A stretch of 57,527 nt of DNA from an uncultured Prevotellaceae bacterium (GTDB taxonomy: Bacteria; Bacteroidota; Bacteroidia; Bacteroidales; Bacteroidaceae). Shown one piece after another: positions 17,755 through 26,100 of the stretch (position 1 is the stretch's first letter; each line of letters starts with the position of its first letter). The notes beneath the pieces are model-generated. The model saw only the letters and a list, made by a program, of their open reading frames with translations, made no database searches and was not told where the DNA came from. Both the position numbers and the translations under genes were made by a program. The stretch spans positions 1 to 57,527 of the forward strand of contig CAMVUB010000010.1 in the NCBI GenBank assembly GCA_947170495.1, in the 5' to 3' direction.

Positions 17755-20184
17755 ATGAAAGTACTTAAATTCGGCGGAACATCGGTTGGTTCCGCAGAAA
17801 GCATCTCAAGTGTCAAGCGTATTGTCGAGGCGCAGAAGGAACCCGTCATCGTGGTGGTGTCAGCGCTGGGCGGCCTCACCGACAAGTTGATACAGACGTC
17901 GCAGCTCGCCGTCAGTGGCGATGTGGGCTATCTCACCTCCTATGCCGAGATGGCTGAGCGCCACCACACGATGATTGACGCGGTCATCCCCGCCGGTGCC
18001 AAGCGCGATGCCCTCATCCGTATCGTCGATGGCCTCCTCGAGGAACTGCGCTCCATCTATCAGGGTGTCTATCTCATTCGCGACCTGTCGCCGAAGACGC
18101 AGGCGGCCATCGTCAGCTACGGCGAACGCCTCTCCAGTCACATCGTGGCAACGCTCATCAGCGGCGCCCAGCTCTATGACAGCCGCGAGTTCATCAAGAC
18201 CGAGGTCAAGGGCGGCCGTTCGCTGCTGGCCAGCGAGAGGACGAACCGCCTTGTGCGCGAGACGTGGAAGACGCTGCCGCAGGTGTCCGTCGTGCCGGGT
18301 TTCATCTCCACAGATGCCGAGAGCGGCGAGATCACGAACCTCGGACGTGGCGGCTCGGACTACACCGCCAGCATCATCGCCGCTGCGCTGGATGCCAGCG
18401 TGTTGGAAATCTGGACCGACGTGGACGGCTTCATGACCGCCGATCCGCGTGTCATCTCTTCGGCCTACGTCATTCCCGAACTCTCCTACATCGAGGCGAT
18501 GGAGCTGTGCAACTTCGGTGCCAAGGTGGTCTATCCCCCGACCATCTACCCCGTCTGCATCAAGAACATTCCCATCCTCATCAAGAATACCTTCAACCCC
18601 GACGCTACGGGAACCATCATCAAGAAGGAGGTGGCCGACGACAGCCGCTCCATCAAGGGCATCAGCTCCATCAAGGGCACGACGCTCATCACCGTCTCAG
18701 GTCTCTCTATGGTGGGTGTCATCGGTGTCAACCGCCGCATCTTTTCCGTCTTGGCTGAGAACGGAATCTCGGTGTTCATGGTGTCGCAGGCATCGTCCGA
18801 GAACAGCACCAGTATCGGTGTGCGCGACGAGGATTCCGCTGAAGCCTGCCGCGTGCTCAACGAGGAGTTCGCCAAGGAGATAGAGACGGGTTCCATGTTC
18901 CGCATGCAAGCCGAGGGCAACCTGGCCACCGTCGCTGTCGTGGGTGAGAACATGAAGCACACGCCGGGTATCGCCGGTAAGCTCTTCGGCACGCTGGGCC
19001 GTTCGGGTATCAGCGTCATCGCCTGCGCGCAGGGTGCTTCGGAGACGAATATCTCGTTCGTCGTGGATTCGCAGTACCTGCGCAAGACCTTGAATGTCAT
19101 TCACGATGCTTTCTTCCTCTCGGAGTATCAGGTGCTGAACCTCTTCCTCTGCGGCGTCGGCACCGTGGGCGCTTCGCTCATCGAGCAGATCGCCTCGCAG
19201 CAGCAGAAGCTGATGCAGGAGCAGGGCCTGAAGCTGAATATCGTGGGCCTCGCCAGCAGTCGCAAAGCGCTCTTCTCGCGCGAAGGCATCGACCTCAGCA
19301 ACTACCGCGAGCAGTTGGAGGCCGCGCCCGCCAGCAACACGAAACGTCTGCGCGACGAGGTCATTGGCATGAACATCTTCAACTCCGTCTTCGTGGATTG
19401 CACGGCCTCGGCAGAGGTGGCAAGCCTGTACAAGGAGTTTCTGGAACACAATATCAATGTCGTGGCGGCCAACAAGGTGGCTGCCAGCAGCGACTACGAG
19501 AACTACCACGCGCTGAAGACCATCGCGCAGCGTCGCGGTGTCAAGTTCCTCTTCGAGACCAATGTGGGTGCCGGCCTGCCCATCATTCGTACCATCAACG
19601 ACCTGATACACTCGGGCGACAAGATCCTGCGCATCGAGGCAGTCCTCAGTGGCACGCTCAACTTCATCTTCAATAAGATCAGCGCCGATGTACCGTTCTC
19701 CCAGACCGTGCGCATGGCCAAGGAGGAGGGCTACAGCGAGCCCGATCCGCGCATCGACCTCAGCGGCACCGACGTCATTCGCAAGCTGGTCATCCTCACC
19801 CGCGAGGCGGGCTACCGCATCGAACAGTCCGATGTGGAGGCTGACCTCTTTATCCCGCAGACCTTCTTCAGCGGTGATGTGGACAAGTTCTGGAAGGAGC
19901 TGCCATCCCTCGATGCCGACTTCGAGCAGCGCCGTCAGCGCGTGGAGGGCGAAGGCAAGCGTTGGCGCTTCGTGGCGAAGTACGAGGACGGTCACGCCCG
20001 CGTGGCCCTCGCCGAGATCCCTGCCAACCACCCCTTCTATCGTCTCGAAGGCAGCAACAATATCGTCATGCTCACCACAGAGCGCTACCGCGAATATCCC
20101 ATGCTCATCCAGGGCTATGGTGCCGGTGCCAGCGTCACCGCCGCCGGCGTCTTCGCGGATATTATGAGTATTGCTAATATTTAG
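17755..20184 (+). CDS. thrA: Bifunctional aspartokinase / homoserine dehydrogenase
   Basis: 809 residues. Catalyses the first and third steps from aspartate to threonine and methionine. The aspartokinase domain starts with MKVLKFGGTSVGSAESI and contains GRGGSDYTASIIAAAL and WTDVDGFMTADPRV. Two ACT regulatory domains follow around SIKGTTLITVSG and GNLATVAVVGENM. The homoserine dehydrogenase part begins with LFLCGVGTVGASLIEQI (NAD(P) binding) and contains ETNVGAGLPIIRT and EGYSEPDPRIDLSG. Length is normal. The TAG stop (20182-20184) overlaps the left border of a palindromic element. First gene of thrA / homoserine kinase-like / thrC. Confidence 0.97.
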   Translation: MKVLKFGGTSVGSAESISSVKRIVEAQKEPVIVVVSALGGLTDKLIQTSQLAVSGDVGYLTSYAEMAERHHTMIDAVIPAGAKRDALIRIVDGLLEELRSIYQGVYLIRDLSPKTQAAIVSYGERLSSHIVATLISGAQLYDSREFIKTEVKGGRSLLASERTNRLVRETWKTLPQVSVVPGFISTDAESGEITNLGRGGSDYTASIIAAALDASVLEIWTDVDGFMTADPRVISSAYVIPELSYIEAMELCNFGAKVVYPPTIYPVCIKNIPILIKNTFNPDATGTIIKKEVADDSRSIKGISSIKGTTLITVSGLSMVGVIGVNRRIFSVLAENGISVFMVSQASSENSTSIGVRDEDSAEACRVLNEEFAKEIETGSMFRMQAEGNLATVAVVGENMKHTPGIAGKLFGTLGRSGISVIACAQGASETNISFVVDSQYLRKTLNVIHDAFFLSEYQVLNLFLCGVGTVGASLIEQIASQQQKLMQEQGLKLNIVGLASSRKALFSREGIDLSNYREQLEAAPASNTKRLRDEVIGMNIFNSVFVDCTASAEVASLYKEFLEHNINVVAANKVAASSDYENYHALKTIAQRRGVKFLFETNVGAGLPIIRTINDLIHSGDKILRIEAVLSGTLNFIFNKISADVPFSQTVRMAKEEGYSEPDPRIDLSGTDVIRKLVILTREAGYRIEQSDVEADLFIPQTFFSGDVDKFWKELPSLDADFEQRRQRVEGEGKRWRFVAKYEDGHARVALAEIPANHPFYRLEGSNNIVMLTTERYREYPMLIQGYGAGASVTAAGVFADIMSIANI

Positions 20185-20317
20185 ACCCCCTCCTCACTCC
20201 CCCTTGTAGGGGGAGGGTGGTCACCTTTCAAGAATAGGAGTAATGATTGAGAATCTTGATAGTCATTTGTCAGATAGTAATAACTCCCTCCCTACAAGGG
20301 AGGGCGGGGGGAGGGTC
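20183..20317. repeat. Palindromic element, AGACCC class, between thrA and the homoserine kinase-like gene
   Basis: 135 bp. The left arm is AGACCCCCTCCTCACTCCCC, then CTTGTAGGGGGAGGG. The right arm has CTCCCTCCCTACAAGGG, then AGGGCGGGGGGAGGGTC. The arms are imperfect inverted repeats, each with its own small hairpin. The core shares TGATAGTCA and ACTCCC spacing with the recJ-recQ element. It carries the next gene's ATG at 20243 and its first codons. Confidence 0.88.
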
Positions 20318-21628
20318 CGCCATTTAATCATATTGGGCGACGGCATGGCCGATTGGCATGTGCCATCGCTGGGCGGTAAGACCCTCCTGCAATATGCCGA
20401 CACGCCCGCTATGGACTGGCTGGCGCGCAACGGGCGCAACGGCTTGCTGAAGACCGTGCCCGACGGCTTCCATCCCGGCAGCGAGGTCGCCAATAGCAGC
20501 ATCCTTGGCTACGACCAGCACCTCGTCTATGAGGGTCGCGGCCCGTTGGAGGCCGCCAGCATCGGCGTGGAACTGGAGCCGGGCGACCTGGCGCTGCGCT
20601 GCAACCTCGTGTGCATTGAGGGTGACATCCTGAAGAACCACTCCTGCGGGCGCCTCGAAACCGAGGAGGGCGACGTGCTCATCAAATTCCTGAACGAGCA
20701 CTTGGCCAACGACCGCGTCCACTTCTACACAGGCGTACAGTACCGCCACCTCTTGGTCATCAAAGGCGGCAACAAGCATATCCAATGCACGCCGCCCCAC
20801 GATATTCCCGGAAAACCCTGGAGGTCTTTTCAGATCCAGGCTCTCCCCGCCCCAACAGGGGAGGGGTCGGGGGAGGGGCCTGAAGAGACCGCAGCTTTGC
20901 TGCGCGACCTCGTCCTCCGCTCCCAGGAGCTCCTGCCTACGCATTCTTTAAATAAGGAACGCGCGCGTGCGGGCAAGGACATGGCTTCGAGCATCTGGCC
21001 GTGGGGTGGGGGCTACCGTCCGCAGATGGTACCCTTGACCGAGCGCTTTCCGCAGATCCGTCGCGGCTCCGTCATCACCGCCGTCGATCTCATCCGTGGC
21101 ATTGGCCGCTATGCAGGTCTGAACGTCATCAACGTGCCGGGTGCTACGGGTCTCTACGACACCAACTTCGAGGGCAAGGCACAGGCTGCCATCGATGCCT
21201 TCCGCGCTGGCGACGACTTCGTCTATCTCCATGTCGAAGCCTCCGATGAGGCCGGTCACGACGGTTCCGTCCCCCTCAAACTCCAAACCATCGAAGACCT
21301 CGACCATCGCCTGATACAGCCCATATTGAAGACCCTCTCCCCGCTCTCCCGTAAGGGCGAGGGCCTCACTTCGTTCGATAGCTGCGCGCAGCCTCTCCCC
21401 TCCATTACGGGAGGGGACGGGGGTGGGTCTTTCGCTATCGCTTTATTGCCCGACCATCCCACTCCCTGCGAGCACCGCACACACACCGCCGAGCCCATCC
21501 CCTTCTGCATCTACTACCCCGGCATCGAGCCTGACAGCGTGCAGACCTTCGACGAAGATGCCGCGCGTGCCGGCTCCTACGGCCTCCTCGAAGGCGATGA
21601 ATTCATCGAGTTGTTTATGAAGAATTAA
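20243..21628 (+). CDS. ApgM-type phosphomutase, proposed homoserine kinase
   Basis: 461 residues of the cofactor-independent phosphoglycerate mutase (ApgM) superfamily. The N-terminal metal motif is ILGDGMADWHV. Also visible are SSILGYD, GRGPLEAASIG, NHSCGRLETEEG, WPWGGGYRPQM and the metal-binding VEASDEAGHDG and LLPDHPTP. The family member placed between thrA and thrC in genomes lacking ThrB has been proposed to act as homoserine kinase (TIGR02535); this position and the absence of thrB here fit that role. Three segments look foreign and match palindromic elements: residues 1-26 (with the start codon), ALPAPTGEGSGEGP (about 199-212) and about 25 residues around PLSRKGEG...PLPSITGGDGGG. Without them the length is close to the family norm of about 400. 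Confidence 0.92.
   Translation: MIENLDSHLSDSNNSLPTREGGGRVRHLIILGDGMADWHVPSLGGKTLLQYADTPAMDWLARNGRNGLLKTVPDGFHPGSEVANSSILGYDQHLVYEGRGPLEAASIGVELEPGDLALRCNLVCIEGDILKNHSCGRLETEEGDVLIKFLNEHLANDRVHFYTGVQYRHLLVIKGGNKHIQCTPPHDIPGKPWRSFQIQALPAPTGEGSGEGPEETAALLRDLVLRSQELLPTHSLNKERARAGKDMASSIWPWGGGYRPQMVPLTERFPQIRRGSVITAVDLIRGIGRYAGLNVINVPGATGLYDTNFEGKAQAAIDAFRAGDDFVYLHVEASDEAGHDGSVPLKLQTIEDLDHRLIQPILKTLSPLSRKGEGLTSFDSCAQPLPSITGGDGGGSFAIALLPDHPTPCEHRTHTAEPIPFCIYYPGIEPDSVQTFDEDAARAGSYGLLEGDEFIELFMKN
20837..20881. repeat. Short palindromic element inside the homoserine kinase-like gene
   Basis: About 45 bp. CAGGCTCTCCCCGCCCC pairs imperfectly with GGGGTCGGGGGAGGGGCCTG, with a small inner CCCC-aaca-GGGG hairpin. 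It is read in frame as ALPAPTGEGSGEG. Confidence 0.75.
21330..21430. repeat. Palindromic element, AGACCC class, inside the homoserine kinase-like gene
   Basis: 101 bp from AGACCC to GGGTCT, with arms CCCGTAAGGGCGAGGG and CCCCTCCATTACGGGAGGGG. In frame it gives TLSPLSRKGEG...AQPLPSITGGDGGGSF, just before the metal-binding FAIALLPDHPTP. Its right half is nearly identical to the half-element in thrC at 22723-22765. Confidence 0.85.
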
Positions 21629-21660
21629 TTTTTCACTATTCACTTTTTCATTTTTCACTC
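21629..21660. repeat. TTTTTCACT-type repeat in the thrC leader
   Basis: TTTTTCACTATTCACTTTTTC followed by ATTTTTCACTC fills the 36-bp spacer before the GTG start of thrC. It belongs to the AAAGTGAAA family also seen at 5895-6003. Confidence 0.55.
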
Positions 21661-21664
21661 CCCC

Positions 21665-23080
21665 GTGTTCTACTACAGTACCAATCATAAAGCTGCGCGC
21701 GCGACGTTGCGCGACGCTGTGGTCCGCGGACTCGCAGAAGACCGCGGTCTGTATATGCCCGAGGTCATCAAGCAACTGCCAGCCTCGTTCTGGGACGAGA
21801 TGGCAGAGATGACCTTTCAGGAAGTCGCTTACCGTGTCGCTGATGCCTTCTTCGGCGAAGATGTGGAGGCCGAGGCACTCCGTAAGATTGTCTATGACAC
21901 GCTGGCCTTCGACACCCCCGTCGTGAAGGTCGAGGACAATATCTACGCCCTCGAGCTCTTCCATGGTCCCACCCTCGCCTTCAAGGATGTGGGTGCAAGG
22001 TTTATGGCACGCCTATTACAATATATGTTGGCCCCCCTTTCATCCCCCGAGGGGGATACAAATGAGGCCCCCTCGGGGGCAGTCGGGGGGGCCGCGACTG
22101 TGAACGTCCTCGTTGCCACCTCCGGCGACACGGGTTCCGCTGTGGCCAATGGCTTCCTTGGCGTGGAAGGCATTCATGTCTATGTCCTCTATCCCAAGGG
22201 CAAGGTGTCACCCATTCAGGAGTGTCAGTTCACGACCCTCGGCAAGAATATCACCGCTATCGAGGTCGATGGCGTCTTCGATGATTGTCAGGCTTTGGTG
22301 AAGTCCGCCTTCATGGACAAGGACCTCAACGCGCACATGCGCCTCACCTCCGCCAACAGCATCAACGTCGCCCGCTTCCTCCCGCAAGCGTTCTATTACT
22401 TCTGGGCTTACGCACAAATGCTCAGATTAAATGCCGGAAAGGCATTTAATCTGACCTTCTGTGTACCTTCCGGCAACTTCGGCAATATCTGCTCTGCCCT
22501 CTTTGGTCACGTCATGGGTCTGCCCGTGAAGCGTTTCATTGCCGCCAACAACGCCAACAGCGTCTTCTACGAGTACCTGCAGAGCGGTGAGTATCGTCCG
22601 CGTCCGTCCATCCAGACCATCGCCAACGCAATGGATGTCGGCGACCCCTCCAACTTCGCCCGCATCCTCGACCTCTACAATAGAACCGATGTACAGGAGA
22701 TTTTGCGGCAGCGCTCCATCGCGCAGCCTCTCCCCTCCCTCACGGGAGGGGTCGGGGGTGGGTCTTTCATCAGCGGCGCCACCTACACCGACGCCCAGAT
22801 TGCGGAGACCATGCGCGACTGCTATGCCCGCACAGGTTATGTCCTCGATCCCCACGGAGCCTGTGGCTATCGTGCCCTCAAGGAGCAGCTTCGTCCTGAT
22901 GAAATCGGCATTTTCTTGGAGACCGCCCATCCCGCCAAATTCAAGGACACCGTCGATCGCATCCTCGGCATCGACCTCCCCATCCCCGAGAAACTGCAGG
23001 TCTTCATGCGTGGTACCAAGCAAAGCGTACCCATGACAAAGAACTTCGAGGACTTCAAGCAGTACCTTATGCAGCAATAA
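21665..23080 (+). CDS. thrC: Threonine synthase with two in-frame palindromic insertions
   Basis: 471 residues starting with GTG (FYYSTNHKAARATLRDAV). PLP enzyme converting O-phosphohomoserine to threonine. The PLP lysine is K107 in HGPTLAFKDVGARF. The phosphate-binding SGDTGSAVANGF and the VPSGNFGNICSALFG segment are intact. Compared with the family (about 430 residues) two pieces look extra. Residues about 122-144 (PLSSPEGD...EAPSGAVGGA) come from the element at 22030-22093. About 15 residues ([16 protein letters not shown]) come from 22723-22765. A perfect 13-bp hairpin at 22423-22453 also lies within the coding sequence. Last gene of the threonine operon; a bidirectional terminator follows. 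Confidence 0.95.
   Translation: MFYYSTNHKAARATLRDAVVRGLAEDRGLYMPEVIKQLPASFWDEMAEMTFQEVAYRVADAFFGEDVEAEALRKIVYDTLAFDTPVVKVEDNIYALELFHGPTLAFKDVGARFMARLLQYMLAPLSSPEGDTNEAPSGAVGGAATVNVLVATSGDTGSAVANGFLGVEGIHVYVLYPKGKVSPIQECQFTTLGKNITAIEVDGVFDDCQALVKSAFMDKDLNAHMRLTSANSINVARFLPQAFYYFWAYAQMLRLNAGKAFNLTFCVPSGNFGNICSALFGHVMGLPVKRFIAANNANSVFYEYLQSGEYRPRPSIQTIANAMDVGDPSNFARILDLYNRTDVQEILRQRSIAQPLPSLTGGVGGGSFISGATYTDAQIAETMRDCYARTGYVLDPHGACGYRALKEQLRPDEIGIFLETAHPAKFKDTVDRILGIDLPIPEKLQVFMRGTKQSVPMTKNFEDFKQYLMQQ
22030..22093. repeat. Palindromic element, GGCCCCC class, inside thrC
   Basis: 64 bp bounded by GGCCCCCC and GGGGGGGCC, with hairpins ATCCCCCGAGGGGGAT and GCCCCCTCGGGGGC. Reads SSPEGDTNEAPSGAVGGA, matching PEGATDV...EAPSGAVGGA of the era copy. 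It lies between GARFMARLL and the conserved VNVLVATSGDTG. Confidence 0.88.
22423..22453. repeat. Perfect 13-bp AT-rich hairpin inside thrC
   Basis: CAGATTAAATGCC - ggaaa - GGCATTTAATCTG. It is AT-rich in a GC-rich gene, encodes LRLNAGKAFNLT and precedes the conserved VPSGNFGN. Only about two residues are extra compared with what I expect of the family. Confidence 0.7.
22723..22765. repeat. Half palindromic element inside thrC
   Basis: About 43 bp, GCAGCCTCTCCCCTCCCTCA then CGGGAGGGG and a GGGTCT border. Matches the right half of the element at 21330-21430 and is read in the same frame (AQPLPSxTGGxGGGSF). Confidence 0.85.
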
Positions 23081-23091
23081 ATTAGAAAAAG

Positions 23092-23128
23092 AACGGCCCC
23101 GCAGTGTTGTGGGGCCGTTTCTCTTTTC
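23092..23128. terminator. Bidirectional terminator between thrC and the GH29 gene
   Basis: 9-bp stem AACGGCCCC / GGGGCCGTT with a 10-nt loop. A-rich sequence lies on the left (GAAAAAG) and T-rich on the right (TTCTCTTTTCTT), so it can serve both convergent genes. Confidence 0.85.
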
Positions 23129-26100
23129 TTACTTCACGACGACTTTCCTGTCACTGATAATGTTCAAGCCTTTATGGAGGCGTGAACGGCGGCGACCGCT
23201 GAGGTCGTAGATGAGGTCGCGGGCATTGGTGGTTGTTGACGTGCTCACCGCATTGACCGCGGTCTCAATGCCAGCACCCATGTATTCGATGGTGAAATGG
23301 TCGAATTTACAGTCGTTGCTCTGGTAGCTCTTCAATTCAACGCCGAAGGTGAGGAGACCGTCGGTGATGTCGGTGGTGACACTGACGACGCCGTCAGCCC
23401 CGACGGTGTTCATAGCCACCTTTTCGCTATTGGCGAAGAGGCTGGCACCCGGATGGATGACGCTGGCGCTGGTGCGAACGGAGATTCGATACTTACCTGC
23501 CGGCAGGCCTGACACCTGCTGGCTGATGCTGCGATCCGTGAGGTTGCCGGAGCCCTGCCATTTGTTGAAGTAGCTGCTTCCAACCTTGGTCGGCAGATAG
23601 TTGCTGTACTCTACCTCGAAGGCATTATCCTGCGTGAGTGTCCAGCCCACGGGTTGCTTGGCGTGGAAATTATTGTAGCGCGTGGCATCGGTATTGGTGA
23701 TGACATAGGAGATGTCAATGGGGTTCTCCTCCGTGGCCTTGTCGAGGCTCTCGACAGCAGCGACGTACTGACCGCGCAGGATGGCGAAGAGGTCGTAGTG
23801 GCCGGCGCGCTCGGAGGACACATTTCCCGCGATTTCATCGGTGTCATCCCAGTGGCCGAGGTATGCCTGGCCTTTGTTGTTCTGGAGTGTCCAGTAGCCA
23901 TCGGGCAGGTAGGCAGGCTTCACGTAGCAGCGGTCTGTCCATCCCTCGCCGTTGTTTTCTGTGCGAAAGTACCAGGTGGCATTGTCCGCTGAGTGCAGGC
24001 AGTTGTCGGCATCGCCTACACCCGTGATGAGGAGCCACTGGGCGTCAGTGCCCTTGGCGCCGGAGTAGTTGCTGCTGTTGAAGGCATCGAACATCCACAG
24101 CGCATTCTTGTTTCCCTCGGGAAAGACGTTGGGCGTGTACCACATCGTCTTGTTGCTTGTTCCTTGATGGTTACCGGCACCGAGCACGAGGGCGTTGTCG
24201 GTGCCGTGGTCAAAAAGAGCGAAGAAGTACTGGCTCACATCCTCGGGCAGCGCCTCCAGCTGCTGCCAGCCGTGGGCCTCGGGGTGGCGCTCGCTCACCT
24301 CCTTGGGACTATAGAGGACCACGCGCTCGGCACGGAACTCCTGTGTCGAGGAGCCGTTGAGCAGGTTGGCCTGGAAGCCGATATAGACCTCCGTCTCAGC
24401 GTCGAGCTGGAAGTAGAGACCCTGCACCTTCATGTCACCCGTGCAGCTGGCGATGGGGTAGTAGGCCAAAGCCTCGCTGGGAATATCAGCGGTCTCGCTG
24501 AGCTGGGTGCTCACGAACATATAAGCCTGCTGGCTCATGTTGTAAGTGGTGTTGTAGGCTGCACCGAAGTAGTACTGACCTGCGGGCATCGTCACCTTGC
24601 GATAAATGCGGGCGTTGGTCAGGCTGCCGCTGTTGTTATTGCCGGCATCGTTCCAGACACCCAGCATCAAGGCTTCGTTGCCGGAGTATTTGTCCAGACC
24701 GTGCTTCGTGCCATCGCCGCCGTTGGGAATATTGAAGTTCTCCACCGTCCAGTACTTGGGCTCACCGAAACGGCTGCTGCCACCTGCGGCACGCGTGAAG
24801 GCAGAGCCCTCAACGAGATAGGTGGTGGTCAGGTTCTCATCGATGATACCATTAAAGGCACCACCACGGTTCAAACCCTCGCTCTCAAAGAAGTGGTAGG
24901 CTTCGGAGAGAGTCTCGCGGGCAGCGACATAGGCATCATCAGACAGGCCTGCGGGCACGCTCTTGGCCGTAGCGATGGCAGTGGTCAGGGCCTCCAGCTT
25001 GGCGCTGTTGATCATACCCGTGTTGTAGGGATGCACGCGGGAAGCCAGTTCGCCAAGGGTCTCTTCCATCTGCGTGGCCAATGCCTGCAGCAGCTCGTAG
25101 GGACTGCGCGTCTCTTCCTTGAAGGTGATGCGGAAGACGGGGGCGATGGCGTTGGGCTTCGTCGAAGGAACGATGACGGTCAGCCCCTGGAAGTCCTGCT
25201 CGAAGACGACAGCGTCATTGCTTCCCAGCAGCTCCACCTTATCTACATTGCCGCTGTATGAGGACTCCGTCATGCCAAAGGCCTTGAACGTGAACTCACC
25301 GGCCTCGGGCCATGCCATGATGGTGGCATAGACGACACCGTCCTTCTGCACATAGCGCACATCCTGGGCGGAGTAAGCCTGACCCTCGTTGAAGCCCTGG
25401 GCGTTCATCGGGTTCACAGCCTCGGCCAAGGGGCCTTCGCCGAAGGTCTTCCACGTGCGGGTACCATAGATACTCTCGCTGTTGATGTCCATCCAAGCCT
25501 TGATGTCGGCCAGCACCTTGCGCTCCTTGTCGTCGATGGTGCCATTGCCACGAACGGGGATGGACAGCAGCAGGTTACCGTTCTTCGACACCACGTCAAT
25601 GAGCATTCGAACGACGGTGGCACCGCTCTTGTAACCATTGTTGTTATAGACGCTCTGGTCGTAGTGCCATTGACCGATGCAGGTGCAGGTCTGCCAGTAG
25701 GTCTCCTGTGGACGGTCGGGGATACCGCGCTCCACGTCCCACATCATATAGCCTTTCTGCTCTGCGGTGAGCTGCTTGCCCGTGACCACCACCTGCGGCG
25801 TGCCGTCGTGCTGTGCAGCGCTATGGTTGTAGTAGTGCTGAAGGATGTTTTTGCCGATTTGATCGTCACATCCGTAGAAGGGCATGGCGGTGTCGTCGAA
25901 ATAGATCATGTCGGGGTTGTAGTCGTTGACCATCTGCAGCACGCGGTTCTGGAATTTCTGCTTGTAGGCTGCCGAAGGCTGGCTGGCGCCGTTGCCCCAG
26001 TCCCACTGGCTGTGAATCGTACCGCTGCTCTCCCAACCCGTGGAATGGGTGTGGTTCTGTGCATAGAGCTCCTGCGGATCCATGCCTTCCCACCACTTAC

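Noticed and set aside
18697..20031. Open frame of 444 codons opposite thrA
   Set aside because: Antisense shadow of the homoserine dehydrogenase part of thrA.
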